Below, in pieces: positions 12,640 to 26,694 of a stretch of DNA of 64,000 bases. The stretch spans positions 189,484-253,483 of the forward strand of contig JAANYP010000404.1 of the NCBI GenBank assembly GCA_020465985.1, written 5' to 3'. The stretch's first letter is position 1; each line of letters opens with the position of its first letter. This DNA comes from Centrapalus pauciflorus. Lineage: Eukaryota > Streptophyta > Magnoliopsida > Asterales > Asteraceae. The translations under genes and the position numbers were made by a program. The notes below the pieces were generated by a model that ran no database searches, had not been told where the DNA came from, and saw nothing but the letters and a program-made list of their open reading frames with translations.

Positions 12640-13140
12640 AACTCCAACTACAAGCCCTTTAAGGTATTTGTCTTGTAAAGAGTAAAAATCCTCTCGAAAA
12701 TAGCAGAGGTCCATGAAAAATATATTGGGCTAGTGGGCCAAAAATAATAATGTTAAATTAAAAGTTATAGAGGTTAAAGCACATGAACATAGACATTTTC
12801 TTTTGTTTTATTCAGAAGTATATATATGTGACTTGTTTAGTCGGTAATCAACAAGTAAACAACACAATGCTTAAATAGTAAGAATAAAAGTCCATTAACT
12901 TAATCGCCAAAATGAAAAAAGGAAATTAGTTTTTTTTTTCCAATACTAAATCATTCGATAAAGTAATTGTTTTACAGTCTTAACAGGTAGCAAATCAAAA
13001 ATATATGGTTTAGAATAAGACAAAAAATTGTTCAGAAAATTAAACAGTCGGGAAAAAAATCCAGGAACTTAATTGTAAAAATAAAAAAACAAATTGTTTT
13101 TTTTTTCTTTCAATATTAACCCTATTTTATAATCAAAAGA
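12640..13140. mobile_element. Degenerate MITE, relative of the element at 26,295
   Basis: The right end, read on the minus strand, begins AGGGTTAATATTGAAA near 13125 and continues with TTTGTCTTATTC and a CTGTTAAG stretch, in the same order as the element at 26,295-26,694. The left end is too decayed to place, so only about 12,890-13,125 is well supported. Confidence 0.4.
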
Positions 13141-13176
13141 AATAAGCCCAAAATCAAAATACATACGTATGAAAAC

Positions 13177-13464
13177 TAGGGGTGAGCTCGGTACCGTACT
13201 GAACCGAACCGAACCGGTACCGATACCGAAAATACCGAAACCGAATTATTAGTTTTGGAAGAACCGAATACCGAACCGTATAATTTTATATGGTGCCGGT
13301 TCGGTCCCGAATACCGAATTTTAGCTAATTACCGAACCGAAAGTACCGAATACCGAATTTTAGCTAATTTAAAAACCGAATACCGAACCGAATATATTAA
13401 TTCGGTACCGGTCGGTACCGGTACCGGTTCGAGTTCGGGAAATGGTACCCGTCGCTCACCCCTA
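13177..13464. mobile_element. hAT-type MITE rich in ACCGAA/CCGGTACCG
   Basis: The left end is TAGGGGTGAGCTCGGTACCG and the reverse complement of the right end is TAGGGGTGAGCGACGGGTACC. An exact 8-bp duplication, ATGAAAAC, lies at 13169-13176 and 13465-13472. The inside is a run of ACCGAA, ACCGAATACCGAA and CGGTACCG words. The size (288 bp), ends and duplication fit a non-autonomous hAT element. Open frames through it are by-products of the repeat. Confidence 0.92.
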
Positions 13465-13472
13465 ATGAAAAC

Positions 13473-15394
13473 ATATCCATATGTGACAAATATCGTTGGT
13501 TTAATTGACCCGAACAATGCAACATCACTAATCGGTGTCTCAATACATTTGAGTTTGAAGATTTCAAAAACACCCATCAAGCATTTTTAATTTTCTATCT
13601 CTATTCCTCCTCTATTTGTTAACTTATTTATAAATATATTATAATTAATCAATCAATTGTTATGATTTTTATACGATTAATATTGTTCTAAATATGTTTT
13701 TTAAGACTTTCATGTTAATGTTAATTTTTATTTTTATATTTATCGTTGGTTTGTAGTTTTTTATATCTAAATGGCTTCTTCATTGTTGATTTCAAGTGAT
13801 ATTTAAATTGAGATTGTTAATTATTTTAAAAATATTTCTTATAATTTATATATATTAACTTATATTACAAGTGACTGAAATGTTCATAATAATTAGGGTA
13901 CTCACACAAATGATACCTATAGTTTGCTCAGAATTATAAAAATAGTTGTTGGTTTTAAAAATTAGATAAGTGGTCCCTTAAACCATTATATACTTGTAGA
14001 AATTGTCTCTCTATCTTTTAACTTCTTTTAAATGACGGTTTTATTCTTTTTCTCAATAATAATTTTAGTAATTATACCATCTAATTAGTTTTGGTTTTGC
14101 ACTTTTCATAAAATTTTATTTTTGGTTTTAAACTTTAAGTTGATTTGATAAATTATTAAATTTATATTTATTGTTATAATTTATTTATTTTAAATATTTT
14201 TTTAGGTATTAAAAATTTATCCCTATTTATATATTTAATTAATTTATTTAAGTCTCTTTTATATATTCAATTTATTTGTTAAAAAATTAATTATCTTATA
14301 TTTCATTTGTTAAAATATTTATACATTTGTAAATTTTATATGAAGGGTTTAATCTAAAAAACTTTATTTCAACAGAATAATTAAAACGTTTAAACCATTG
14401 TGGATCAACTCGTGTAAACATAGAACATAATCACAACTGTAAGGCGTTTAGAATAATACCAATTTAAGAACATTATAAACTATGTCTTAATTTTAAGTTT
14501 ATCTAATTAATACAATTACTTAATAAATATTGAAAAATAAAATATTTATTAGACTTATTTTTACGTTATGTACCGAAAATTGGTAGCAAATAAAAATAAA
14601 ATAAAATAAGAGAGGAAAGAAAAAAGGAAACACATGTCAAATCAAAGAAAGAAAATGATCAATTTTTACTCAAATTCATAATAGAAAACACTTGGGCACA
14701 TCTGTATTTTTTTAATTTTCTCTTCTTTCACTCTTTAAAATTGCAAGAACACAATTATTTTTTTCCTTCACTTTTCCTTCATAAAAATTTCACAACCTAA
14801 AAATGTTTTATTTTACAATTAATATATTAATATTTGTTGTAGAGCATGGGTAATTTTTTATTTCTTATAATATTAATTCAATGTACTCCATTCTATATTG
14901 CATTTAAATGACCTATTGTAAAATGGTATACGTTAGTGGACCATATCAAATTTATTATTTATCCATAGTTGTTTTATAAAATTAATGGAAGGATGATACA
15001 ATGAATCTAGTTTCTTGACATGTCGGCCCCCTTTCTGTACTAATTTGAATCTAACGGTACGGGAAATCGAAAGAATGAAATCATATGAGGTTTACAAGTA
15101 ATCTGTATCATATGATGAGAACTTTAATCTCAACGAAAAATGAGTACAAAATTATGTGTAACATAAAATTCAATTCTTTTAATTTGTTTCTTGTCAAATT
15201 AGAGAAAATAAAAGATATAACAAAGAAAATGGAGTGGTTATAGTTTATTTTTCTTTTTCTATCTCAATCATTATCTATATGTAATTATCATTCATTAAAA
15301 AATACTTTTAAACTTAAACGATTTTATTCCTATAAAGAAGCTCTAGCTAGTTTAGTTATGCCATGAACATAAAGAAGCAACAAATGAATGCATA
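13473..15394. other. AT-rich intergenic DNA
   Basis: No gene seen. Near 13,896-14,060 is a degenerate segment reminiscent of Mutator-like MITE ends, but no complementary partner was found. The remainder is long A/T runs. Confidence 0.5.
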
Positions 15395-15715
15395 AGATTT
15401 ACATGGTTCGGTCGATATGACCTATGTCTACAGAAGGCACTACAAGAAAAAAAGCCTTTTTGCGACGACAAAAATCGTCGCCAAAGATCAACCCTTGGGG
15501 TATTTTTTTTAATGCAGTTAAACAACGAGTACATCAACCTTAACTATCGGTTACAATATATGGATGCAAAACAAAACCCTAAACCGTACAAAATAATCAC
15601 CAGTAATGGGACGAGCCTAACGACCCTTAGCTTCTCCAAAAAACTTATCCCTTTGAGAATCACTTTCTGGTTTTTTCCACTCGATCAATCGGATCGGACT
15701 GATACCACTTAGGTT
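15395..15715. mobile_element. LTR-retrotransposon scrap interrupted by a CACTA end
   Basis: The words TTTACATGGTTCGGTC and TGACCTATGTCTAC at 15399-15430 resemble a segment common in plant copia-type LTRs. At 15438 a CACTA terminus begins, CACTACAAGAAAAAAAG followed by GCGACGAC and GTCGCC, and stops after about 55 bp. No matching right end was found. Read as a solo CACTA end inside an old LTR remnant. Confidence 0.4.
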
Positions 15716-16487
15716 ATTAATATTTTAGTCACTTTTCAACAAGTATGCTAGTATGTTGTCATTTGCCAATGCTATTTGTAATTATGGTGAATATATAAGT
15801 TTGCCATAACTAAAATGACATATTATGATTATGATTATGATTATGATCAAATTTGAATCAAACTAGCACATTTGCTATCAGAGGGTTTTATAAGTTAAGA
15901 GTTGTCATTATGATTATGCATTTTTGACACACAACTGTTTTTGTCTTGGACCACTGCACCAACTCTCAAGTCTTGAACCTCATTAAATTCACATGTCACT
16001 AGCTAGTTTAATAGTTTTATGTTTAAAGTAAGGCAAATTGCATAAATTAATGAAATGTATCTTTATAACTTTTATTATTCTAAATTTTTTTTTTTGAGAC
16101 AATGAATTGTGATATGTTGGTTTATGTGATGGGTTTGGAAAGGAAAGATGCACGTATTGTTTGAGAGATCGAGGAAGTGAGAGAGAAATAAGAAATCACA
16201 AGATTATTTAATTAAATGAACAAATTTAATCATAATCAAATGATACAAGTAAATTAAGTTAAGTAAGACATTTGGTTCGCAAAATAGAATTCGAAAGAAT
16301 AATTTAATTTTGGGCATTTGCATGTTTACTAGTGAAAGATAAAGATAACTATTAGTATTGATTAATGATATATGTTGAAATCTAATTTATTTATAAATTG
16401 GTAGAAATAATAAATTTCTAATTATTTTGGATTTCATTCCATGAACCAAATACCTCATCTATTGTTTAATAAAAGATTATATGTTAA
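15716..16487. other. AT-rich DNA with a short (GATTAT)n repeat
   Basis: A short GATTAT repeat occurs near 15,825-15,847. No gene or element boundary was recognised. Confidence 0.5.
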
Positions 16488-16495
16488 TTAGAATA

Positions 16496-16800
16496 GGGGT
16501 AAATTACAATTTTTGTCTATGTGGACATGTAAGTATATACAAATTATGATTATAATATTTTTCACATTGAAATTACAATTTCAATAACTATGGTTGTCGT
16601 TTCGTTATGCTTTTGGTCTTGACCAATTTATCTTTAAAAAATAATCATTTTGTTCTTTTAACACTCAATTTTGGTACCTAATCAATTATTTTCTTTTTTA
16701 TATTATTTTAATTATCTTTTATTATATTATTACTTATTTAATATGTAGTCGTTTTCTTATTAATTATTAGAGTTTAACTAAAGTTATAATTTTTTAATTA

Positions 16801-16834
<34 letters not shown>

Positions 16835-17107
16835 TATATGAAGTAATATATAGTAATAAGTTATTTTAATATGTTCTATTTCTATGATTATTATAAGAAG
16901 TTAATTAAAAATAACTTTTGTGTGTAATTTAAACACTAAAATGAAATGAAATGGCAAAATAATCATTTAAAAAAATAATGGAATAAAGGGATTAAAGGCA
17001 TATAAAATATCAACTATATATACTTTTATAGGTATTATAATTGTAATTTCAACATGAAATGAAGAATAATCATAATTTATAAATAACTAAATAAACATAA
17101 TTATTCT
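16496..17107. mobile_element. Probable Mutator-like fold-back MITE
   Basis: The left part (AAATTATGATTATAAT, then TTGAAATTACAATT) is repeated in inverted orientation near the right end (17,030-17,090). The 8-bp word TTAGAATA flanks both ends (16488-16495 and 17108-17115). The outermost bases match poorly. An (ATT)n run of about 36 bp lies inside at 16,803-16,838. Confidence 0.45.
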
Positions 17108-17115
17108 TAGAATAA

Positions 17116-18500
17116 TGAATAACCCAATCCTCACACTTCATGTTTTTGTGTGTGTAAATTATATCTTGAGTTGAAATCATGGGAATCATCATGAAAAGTA
17201 ATGTCTCTCATAATTATGTAGAAGAATTTATCACAAAAGTGAAAGTTGTTTGATATGAGAATAAGGGCATGGCAACTAACAAGTTAATGGTACTTAGGAC
17301 ATCACTCTCTCATTTAATGATCATTAAAAATGGTTATATTCTCTTGTCGGTTAATATTTTTAGTTTACATATTTTTATAATTCAAAATGCATAAATATAA
17401 CATATTCATAATCTATTTGATAATAAATATTATTAAAATAGTAACTAAATATGTCACATATTATCGCCTCATTATTTTTGACATTTGTCGTCACTACCAT
17501 TGATTAGTCATTTACCTTATTCTAATATAAATTAAATATAATTCAAATCCAACCCAATCTATTATAATATATTTAAATCTAACTAATCTAATAAACGACT
17601 AACTAAGATCGAATAAACTCTAATTTTTAATTATAATATATATCTTTATAAAATATTTGCTTATTAATAAGTCCATATAATAAAAGAAAATATCATTAAA
17701 TCTTATGAATTAAAGCATTATGATCGAGTGGGCAAGATGGGGCCTTGATCGAAAGGAAGAGTTATTTTTTTTGTTTAACCGCCTGCCCAGCCATGAGAAA
17801 TGACCAAGTCAACATAATTGGCCCATTTTTCACGTAATGTCATGTCTGTTTATCCCGGTAAGGTCTATTACATTTCATCGTTGCATAACGGTATTGAAAA
17901 CAGTATAATAATACAAGAGTAAATAATTAAGTTTGATTCCTTACTACGTTTGTCTTTCGAGATCAAAATGTCAATTGAAAAACGATATTTGAATATTCTT
18001 AATTTGTTTATAACTCACCTTTACTATAAGTCAACAAAAATTTGAAGTTATGGCATTTTTCAAAAGATATAGAAAAGAAATTTGGTGATTAAAACATGGG
18101 TGATTTTATTTTCCGACTTCCACCTAAAAATAAAGCTATGTTTAGTTCCTTTCTTTGTAAAAAAAGATGATATGTCTATAGCGGAAAGCGATAAAAGGAA
18201 CAAAACCATTTGACTCTTCATGATATTTGAAGGTGAAACATCGAAAGTGAAAAAGACAAACATAATTTTTTATTTATGACGTACGTACATTTACATAAAT
18301 TTTAATATATATATATATATATACATAAATGAGGTTGTCATGGTCAATATCTTATCTGAAATGTCATGATCGATTTTCTATCTGGTATCGTTTTAGTCTT
18401 TGTAAATTCAAGTTTATTAAGAACTAAAGATTTTACTAACTAGTAATATTGTCATGTTTATATATGTTATAAGTGATATCAAATATTAATTTTATATCAA
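17116..18500. other. AT-rich intergenic DNA
   Basis: No ORF with codon-like character, no inverted repeat and no RNA gene seen. Confidence 0.5.
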
Positions 18501-18519
18501 ATCAACAATTTATAATCTG

Positions 18520-18826
18520 TATGTATGATAAAGGAGAACACAAATCACTACATGTTTACAGATAAATTATATAATTTAAGGCTTTTTTAAGTTTAGATTT
18601 AAATTAGCTAAAAATTATCAAATTTTAAATAGATAATGATAGAAAATAACATAATTAGATGATGTAAAATAGTAGATAAAATTAATTATTTATTAATGTT
18701 TATGGACATCAGAAATAATAAATTGTATTTATCTTTTATTTTATTTTATTCTAAAAATTATAAATTTTTGTATTTATCTTTTTAGGTGTAACGTGGTCAC
18801 GTCATGTGGCGTTTTGTGTTCTCCTT

Positions 18827-18835
<9 letters not shown>
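18520..18835. mobile_element. Helitron-like 5' ends in inverted orientation
   Basis: GATAAAGGAGAACACAAA occurs at about 18,528 on the plus strand, and AATAAAGGAGAACACAAA reads from about 18,832 on the minus strand. Both resemble the 5' ends of the Helitron-like copies at 20,8xx and 22,9xx. No 3' hairpin plus CTAGT end could be paired with either, so the boundaries are open. Confidence 0.4.

Positions 18836-18900
<65 letters not shown>
18829..18900. repeat. (TA)n microsatellite
   Basis: Uninterrupted TA dinucleotides, about 70 bp, directly next to a Helitron-like 5' end read on the minus strand. Confidence 0.95.
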
Positions 18901-18904
<4 letters not shown>

Positions 18905-19769
18905 AAAAGTTAAAATAAAATATTAAAAAATAGGCTTATATTTGAGCTAATTTTTAGCTGATCTAAATATAAATTACAAAAACTCCAAAAATATATAATC
19001 TATGAATGTATTTCAAACAATATTTATAAAGTGAAATTTTAAACTATAACAACTAAAAATATATGAATATATTATAAAGTTTTATAATAAATAAGTTTAT
19101 GTTAAAATACAATTAAATAATATAAAAATTTGTCTATTATTTAGGACTTCTGTTTTAAATTAGAGTCCACAACCCATGTCTTTCCTTAGCCTTTCACCAA
19201 AAATTTTAAATTGTTAAAATAATTGATTAAATTAGTTTTAAAAAAAATAAGTTTAACTATTTACCGGATTTCTATAATTTTTTTATATTTTTGTTATTAT
19301 TTAATTCTGAGTTATTTTGTATATTTTCAATATTCTCTTTAACAATATAATATTGTTATTTTATTAGTTATTTCTATAATTGTTTTTTGATTTTATACTA
19401 ATTTAAAAAAACTTCGTTATTCGACTATTACGTTTAGTTTACGGGTATTAAATTAGTATCAAATATAGAAGATGCCAACTTTCATCTGTTAGAGGATGAC
19501 AAGTGGTTGCTACTTTATGAGAATTTAAGAATTATATTTTGAATTATATTTAATATATTTGATTTAAATTTGAGTATATTAATAATACACAACTTGTTAC
19601 CATATAGTTACTATTGTTGGTTTAATTATATACTTGAATATAATGTGATAAATTAAGCTACATGGATGTTCTAATATTGTTTTTTCCCATACACAACACG
19701 TGAACCATGTTTCAGAGTTTAAAGTTAATAGAAGGCTTGGATGATTTAAAATATATAGTTGATGCTACA

Positions 19770-21065
19770 CCTATGCTATATAAAATAAGAAAATCATTTG
19801 GAGTTTCTCAAACATTTGATGAAAAGAAATTAATTGTCCAGATTAATAACAACTCATGATTATTTATAAAATGTCTATTATACCTTTAATTAAAATCAAT
19901 AATTATACCTATGCCATTTTTTAATTCATTTTCCAAATATACTACCTTAACTTAATTACATTAAATTTTGATTTTAATTTTTTCATTAAGGAATTAATAT
20001 TAAATTAATATTATCTAAAATAAGTATGTGCCATTATTATCCTTAATGATCATAGTTAAATTCAATTGTAAAAATTTGGTTTTAAATGTAGAAGTGTAGT
20101 AAATACAGTTAAAATTTTTTGTTAATTATTTTGCTAACAAGATTTAAAATTTAATTGATAAAACTTCAATTGTGAATATGATAAATTTTGATTGCTGATT
20201 TTTAGATATTCCATTTTTATATTTTATCATTTTCAAAATATATACACATTTACATAATTGAAGTTTTTTGTTTCTTACATTGATATTTCACATTTGAAGT
20301 TCATAAAAATTAAAAGAAACATTTTTTGCAAACACATATCATCAGTTTTTAATAATACAATATAATAATATTTTTTTATTTAATATCAAACAACTAAGTG
20401 TTTTTTTATCTTTACTTTAACTAGCTTTCAATTTTTTATTTCAATTATATATAAATTTATAATAATTTATTAAAATATAAAAAATATGTATTTTCAAAAT
20501 CAACTCATGTAATACAGTGGTTGATTAACCTATATTATAATAAACCAAAATAATTTATGTCATATGTCACTTCTACAATACAAGAAAATTTTATCCTTCC
20601 ACCTCTTTTTCCAAATTTAACACCCTAACTTAATTACATTAAATTTTGACTTTATTTTTTTTCATTAATTAATTAGTAATAACTTAGATTTTGTAACATT
20701 TAAAATTAGTGTTTACTCAAAATAAATATCTATCATTATTATCCATAATAATCATAATTAGATCCAAATGTAAAAAATTGAATTAGTTGTGAAAATTATT
20801 ATTATTATGTATAATAAAGGAAAACATCAAATGTCACGTGTCACCTCTACGTTCACCAAAAAGATAATTACAACTTATAAAAAATAAAAGATAAATACAA
20901 TTTAATATTTTTAAAAAAGATAAATATACTCTATGTTTTAATCTGTAAATAATAATAAAAATAAACACAATTATTATTTTTGTATGTTTTTATTATTACT
21001 CATATACAATTTATATAAATAAATTTAATTAAAATATCCATGTAATACGTGGGTTATAAACTAGT
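19770..21065 (+). mobile_element. Non-autonomous Helitron, plus orientation
   Basis: The 3' end carries an imperfect hairpin (CCATGTAATACGTGGG) followed by TTATAAACTAGT, then host T at 21066. This is the Helitron pattern of a short hairpin and CTRRT with insertion between A and T. The 5' end (CCTATGCTATATAAAATAAG) aligns with the intact TC start of the inverted copy at 23,982. Inside are further Helitron-like 5' words (near 20,530 and 20,815), so older copies may be nested. There is no helicase or Rep ORF. Confidence 0.7.
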
Positions 21066-21075
21066 TTGTACTTAA

Positions 21076-21754
21076 ACTAGTTTATGAACCCACGTGAATA
21101 ATTTTTAATAAATAAAGTGTTAGATAAAATGCATGTAAACTTAAAATTAAATCATATAAATGTCAATTATTATAAAAGTACAACAAAAATATAATTATTT
21201 GTCATATATATTAATTATCTATTTTTTTAATATTTTATGAACAGTGTCACAATAAATACTTTTTTAACATTATTTTCTAAATTTTTTATTTCTAATTTTA
21301 TATATATTTAATCGATATAATATAAATATTTGATTTTACGTAAAACATAATGTTTATATGTATTTTATGATAAATAAAATATGATGAAATATGAATTTAT
21401 TAATATTTTATTATGTTTACTTTTAGATGATTAATATTGTATATGTGATTTGTATTTATTTTTAATATCTATTCGTAAGTTTATAGACAAATAATAAATT
21501 TTTTGAATTAGATATATATACATAATTATATATAAGATATAATTTGGATGGAAAAAACTAATTGTGTTTATCCTTTATTTTATTTTATATTAAAAATAAT
21601 ATTGTTGTATATATATTTTTTGGTGAAATTTATAGATATTAGAAAAAATTAATTGTATTTATCTTCTATTTTATTTAATATTGAAAATAATAATATCGTA
21701 TTTATCTTTTTTGACGAAATGTGGTAACACCATGTGGCAAATTGTATTCTCTTT

Positions 21755-21765
<11 letters not shown>
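21076..21765 (-). mobile_element. Non-autonomous Helitron, minus orientation
   Basis: Read on the minus strand it ends CACGTGGGTTCATAAACTAGT at 21076, ten bases from the 3' end of the plus-strand copy, so the two 3' ends face each other. Its 5' side (AATAAAAGAGAATACAATTT) melts into the (TA)n array at 21,755-21,825, so the exact start is lost. Confidence 0.6.

Positions 21766-21825
<60 letters not shown>
21755..21825. repeat. (TA)n microsatellite, left side of a MITE
   Basis: About 70 bp of TA. It joins the Helitron-like 5' end on its left to the MITE at 21,826 on its right. Confidence 0.95.
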
Positions 21826-22318
<493 letters not shown>

Positions 22319-22706
22319 AAAATAACACATAGTTTACATGAATTCTTTTATAATTATAAATAAAATAATTTATAAATTTTCATGCATATCCTTCTTTGGG
22401 TGAGAAAACACTCTTCAGAAAATAGTGAATCTAAATAATTATACTACTCTTCTTTTTACCTCTCAGAGAAGTGACATTAACATTTGAGATTAGCTAATAT
22501 TTTTATTTTTTATATAATATATACATGTTTATTTTTCTGTTATAATCTTTAATATGTTTATTTTACAAGAATTTGTATATCTCATTAGAATTGCATTATA
22601 TATTTACATCTTGATATTAAGTTTATTACCATTTGAACTATAATAGTTATGTTTTAAAACATTAAAACTTTTATATAATATATTTTTTTTTTTGTTATAA
22701 CCTTTA

Positions 22707-23982
22707 ACTAGTTTATAACCCACGTATTACGTGGATATTTTTAATTAAATTTATTTATATAAAATATATATGAGTAAAAATAAGTACATACAAAAATAAT
22801 AATTGTGTTTATTTTTTATTATTTACAGATTAAAAAATAGAGTATATTTATCTTTTTTTTTTTAAATATTAAATGGTATTTATCTTTTATTTTTTATAAG
22901 TTGTAATTATCTTTTTGGTGAACGTAGAGGTGACACGTGACATTTGATGTTTTCCTTTATTATACAAAATAATAATAATTTACACAACTAATTCAACTTA
23001 TTACATTTGGATCTAATTATTATGGATAATAATGATAGATATTTATTTTAGGTAAACATTAATTTTAAATGTTACAAAATCTAATTTATTACTAATTAAT
23101 TAATGAAAAAAATAAAGTCAAAATTTAATGCAATTAAGTTAAGGTGTTAAATTTGGAAAAAAATGTGGAAAAATAAAATTTTTTTGTATTGTAGAAGTGA
23201 CATGTGACATGAATTGTTTTGTTTTATTATAATATATATGTTAATCAGCCCATGTATTATATAGGTTGATTTAGAAAATACATATTTTTTTATACTTAAA
23301 TAAATTATTATAAAATTTATATACAATTAAAATAAAAAAATTGAAAGCTAGTTAAATTAAAGATAAAGAAATACTTAGTTCTTTGATATTAATTAAAAAA
23401 TATTATTATATTGTATTATTAAAAACAGATAATATGTGTTTGCAAAAAATATTTCTTTTAAATTTTATTAACTTCAAATATGAAATATCAATGTAAGAAA
23501 CAAAAAACTTCAATTATGTGAATGTGTATATATTTTGAAAATGATAAAATATAAAAATGGAATATCTGAAAATCAACAATCAAAATTTATCATATTCACA
23601 ATTGAAGTTTTATCAATTAAATTTTAAATCTTGTTAGCGAAATAATTAACAAAAATTTTTAACTTTATTTACTACACTTCTACATTTAAATTCAAATTTT
23701 TACATTTGAATTTAACTATTATCATTAAGGATAATATCTTTATTTTAGGTAAATATTAATTCATTAATGAAAAATATAAAATCAAAATTTAATGTAATTA
23801 AGGTAATGTAGTAAATTTGGAAATGAATTAAAAAATGGCATAGGTATAATTATTGATTTTAATTAAGGGTATAAGAGACATTTCATAAATAATTATGAGT
23901 TGTCATTAATCTGGACAATTAATTTCTTTTCATCAAATGGTCCAGAAAATCCAAGTGGTTTTCTTATTATATATAGTATAGA
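22707..23982 (-). mobile_element. Non-autonomous Helitron, minus orientation, inverted partner of the 19,770 copy
   Basis: On the minus strand it starts TCTATACTATATATAATAAG after a host A, and ends CACGTAATACGTGGGTTATAAACTAGT-type sequence at 22707 followed by host T. The 1276 bp align, in opposite orientation, with the copy at 19,770-21,065, so the two make a long inverted repeat about 4.2 kb across. No ORF. Confidence 0.75.
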
Positions 23983-25020
23983 TTATATTTTATTTTTATA
24001 AAAAAATCAAATACATCATTATGATCATAATATCTTTATCTGCATTCTGATATTTTTTAAAATGATGATTTTTTATAATATTAAAGTTTTTATATAACGT
24101 TTTGTTTTGAATCACAACTTTAATATATTTCGTTTACAAAATTTGTGTATTATTACGATCATATTATTTATATTTGTATTCCGATATAAAGTATATCATT
24201 GTTCGAACTATTTTCAAAATAACAATTATTTTTAATATTAAAATTTTATAATATATAGATGTTTTTGTTTTTCTGTTATGATGTCTCTACCACTATAACT
24301 TTAAAAGTTGAGGGATCGTTTTTGTAATTTTGAATAAGGTACAGTAATCATTTTTGTGATTTACTCAATTAATTATATTACTAATATCACATTATATTTA
24401 TGTACTTTTTTTATATAAATCTATTACCGTTTAAACTATTTTTAAAATAACTATTACTTCTAATACCAAAATTTTTATGTGATATATAAGTATTTTATTT
24501 TACTAATATAACTTTTTATATATTTTGTTTAACGCTTTTTATAATATTAAAGTTTCTAATTGAACATTTTTTTAATATTGAAACACCCCAGTGGTTTACT
24601 TTATATAACAATGATCAATATCCTATAACATTTGAATAAAAAAGTAACAAAATAACATTTACTTAATTTTCAATGATATAACAATTAATGCATTTTTTTG
24701 AACGGCTGAACACATGCCTTCTAATTCGACTCTTAAAAAAACATATTTGTCTGTAATAAAACTTGAATTCTCAGCCTTTTAATCCTCGTTATCGCTGGGC
24801 TAGAATTATATCAATAAATACCTATTAAAGGTCACCATATAGTTTTATAAGGATAACAAATTTGTAACGATAGTCTATATAGGAGGATTCTAAATGTACA
24901 CATCCTTTTTGTTAACCCGCACACTCTCCCTCTTAATGTGTGAGGAGGGTATGTATGATTAGCAAAAATTAAGGAGAATAGGGTGTACGTTAGTACGACT
25001 CTAGTTTATATTCTATATTT
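23983..25020. other. AT-rich intergenic DNA
   Basis: No gene or bounded element recognised. Confidence 0.5.
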
Positions 25021-25027
25021 CTATTAG

Positions 25028-25380
25028 AGTGGGGGGAGTCGTCCAAATCTCCCCACAACATACTGCATTTCACGTTAGTTTCATATCAACTCTTTTTCTC
25101 TCCTCACACCACAATGCTCCCCAAAATATTTCAAAATAAAAGAGATACGTTTCACAAGTCACCCAAAAAAATAAATCTGTCTCTCTTTGCCTCTCTCATG
25201 TTAAGTTTTCCTCTCATCACACACGTTGAGGATACCCTAAAAAAGAGACGACCGGTGTGGAGGGAAACGGAAGAGGTGGTGTGCCCTCTAGACACCGATT
25301 GCCACGTTGGCTTCCCCATTCCCACCCAACTCACACTCCCGCTAGGCGCTAGCCTTAGCTTTGAAAACAAAATAACACAT
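25028..25380. other. GC-richer island with a 90-codon open frame, unidentified
   Basis: The base composition rises clearly above the flanks. An ATG frame runs from 25,114 to 25,386 (starting MLPKIFQNKRD), and the opposite strand is also open. Neither translation looks like a known family, and both strands being open argues against coding. It may be a MITE or a fragment of a larger element, but no inverted ends were found. Confidence 0.3.
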
Positions 25381-25386
25381 GCTTAA

Positions 25387-26285
25387 TTTTCTATGACATG
25401 ACGATAAATATATTAATTTGTCGTTGGATATATACTGAAGGTCTCTAGATTGATTTATAATCATTATAAAAAATATATTTTCTTACTTTATAACATGACT
25501 ATAATAATTTATTAATAAAATAATGTTTTTCAGCCAGTTACAACGCACAAATTGAAGCAACTCATTTTAATAAATTATATTCGATTCATTATGCATATGC
25601 ATCAAAACATAAAATTTATTCAAAGAAATTGTAATATTAGGTTTTAACAAAGAATTACCTTTGTTGTGTATTTAGATTGAAAAAATATATGATAGAAAAG
25701 TGATGTTATTTTACTGAAACTAAAGTAAATATAAATATTATTGACTACTTACGATATGTTGATGTTGTTAATGAAAACCTTTTAAAAGTATCATTTTTAT
25801 CGATTTTAGTGGCAACAATATTTTTTTAATCATAGGTTTAAAAGTTTTAAATTAAGATATATTGTGATATTTAAATTAAATAATTGATTCAAATATATAT
25901 ATATCTTGAACATCAATAACTATTTTGAATCACACATTTAACGAATGTTAAATTTTAAACTAAAATATGATTTCAATAATTAACTAGCTTGTGGTTCAAA
26001 AAATTGTTGCAATTTAAAAATCATATAAAACACACACACATGTATAAATGATTATTTTATAAAATTACAAGACAAAAAAGTTACTGAATGTGTATATATA
26101 CATTTGTATTTTAAATAATTTATTAATTTATTGTTTCGTAAAAATCCATTGAATTTATTATTTTTTTAGAAAGAAAAAATATTATCAGAAGATAAAAGAT
26201 CAAAAATACAAGACCACTTGAACCCCAACTATACTAAATCTGCAAGGTGCAGATAAATTCTAGCATAAATTAAACTAACACAAAA
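25387..26285. other. AT-rich intergenic DNA
   Basis: No gene or bounded element recognised. Confidence 0.5.
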
Positions 26286-26294
26286 TATATTATA

Positions 26295-26694
26295 GGGTTA
26301 ATATTGAAAAAAACCCTACAAACTTTCATGAATTTATCGACTAAGTCAGTGTATTTTTTTTTTCCAAGTGTTTAAGTCCATAGATAATTTTTGTCTTATT
26401 CAAAACTATATATTTGACATGTTTAGCAGGTTACTAACCATTAAACTGTATAGTGACCTAAACAAGAAAAAAAAAAGTCGAATGACTTAATCGTGAAAAT
26501 AGGAAAAGAAAATTGGTTTTTTTAATAATAAACTATCGAGAAACTAATTGTTTTACCTGTTAAGCAGACCGCAGGTTAAAAATATATAGTTTTGAATAAG
26601 ACAAACTTTGTTTAGGGACTTAAATACTCGGGGAAAAAGTTCTGTGACTTAATCAATAATTTCATGAAAGTGGTGTTTTTTCAATATTAACTTT
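26295..26694. mobile_element. Mutator-like MITE, GGGTTAATATTGAAAA family
   Basis: The left end GGGTTAATATTGAAAAAAAC is matched by the reverse complement of the right end (AAAGTTAATATTGAAAAAAC). Both continue with a CTTTCATGAA stretch and an ACTTAGTC or ACTTAATC stretch. ATATATTATA occurs on both sides, but a few bases separate it from the right end. A relative lies at 12,890-13,125. Confidence 0.55.
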
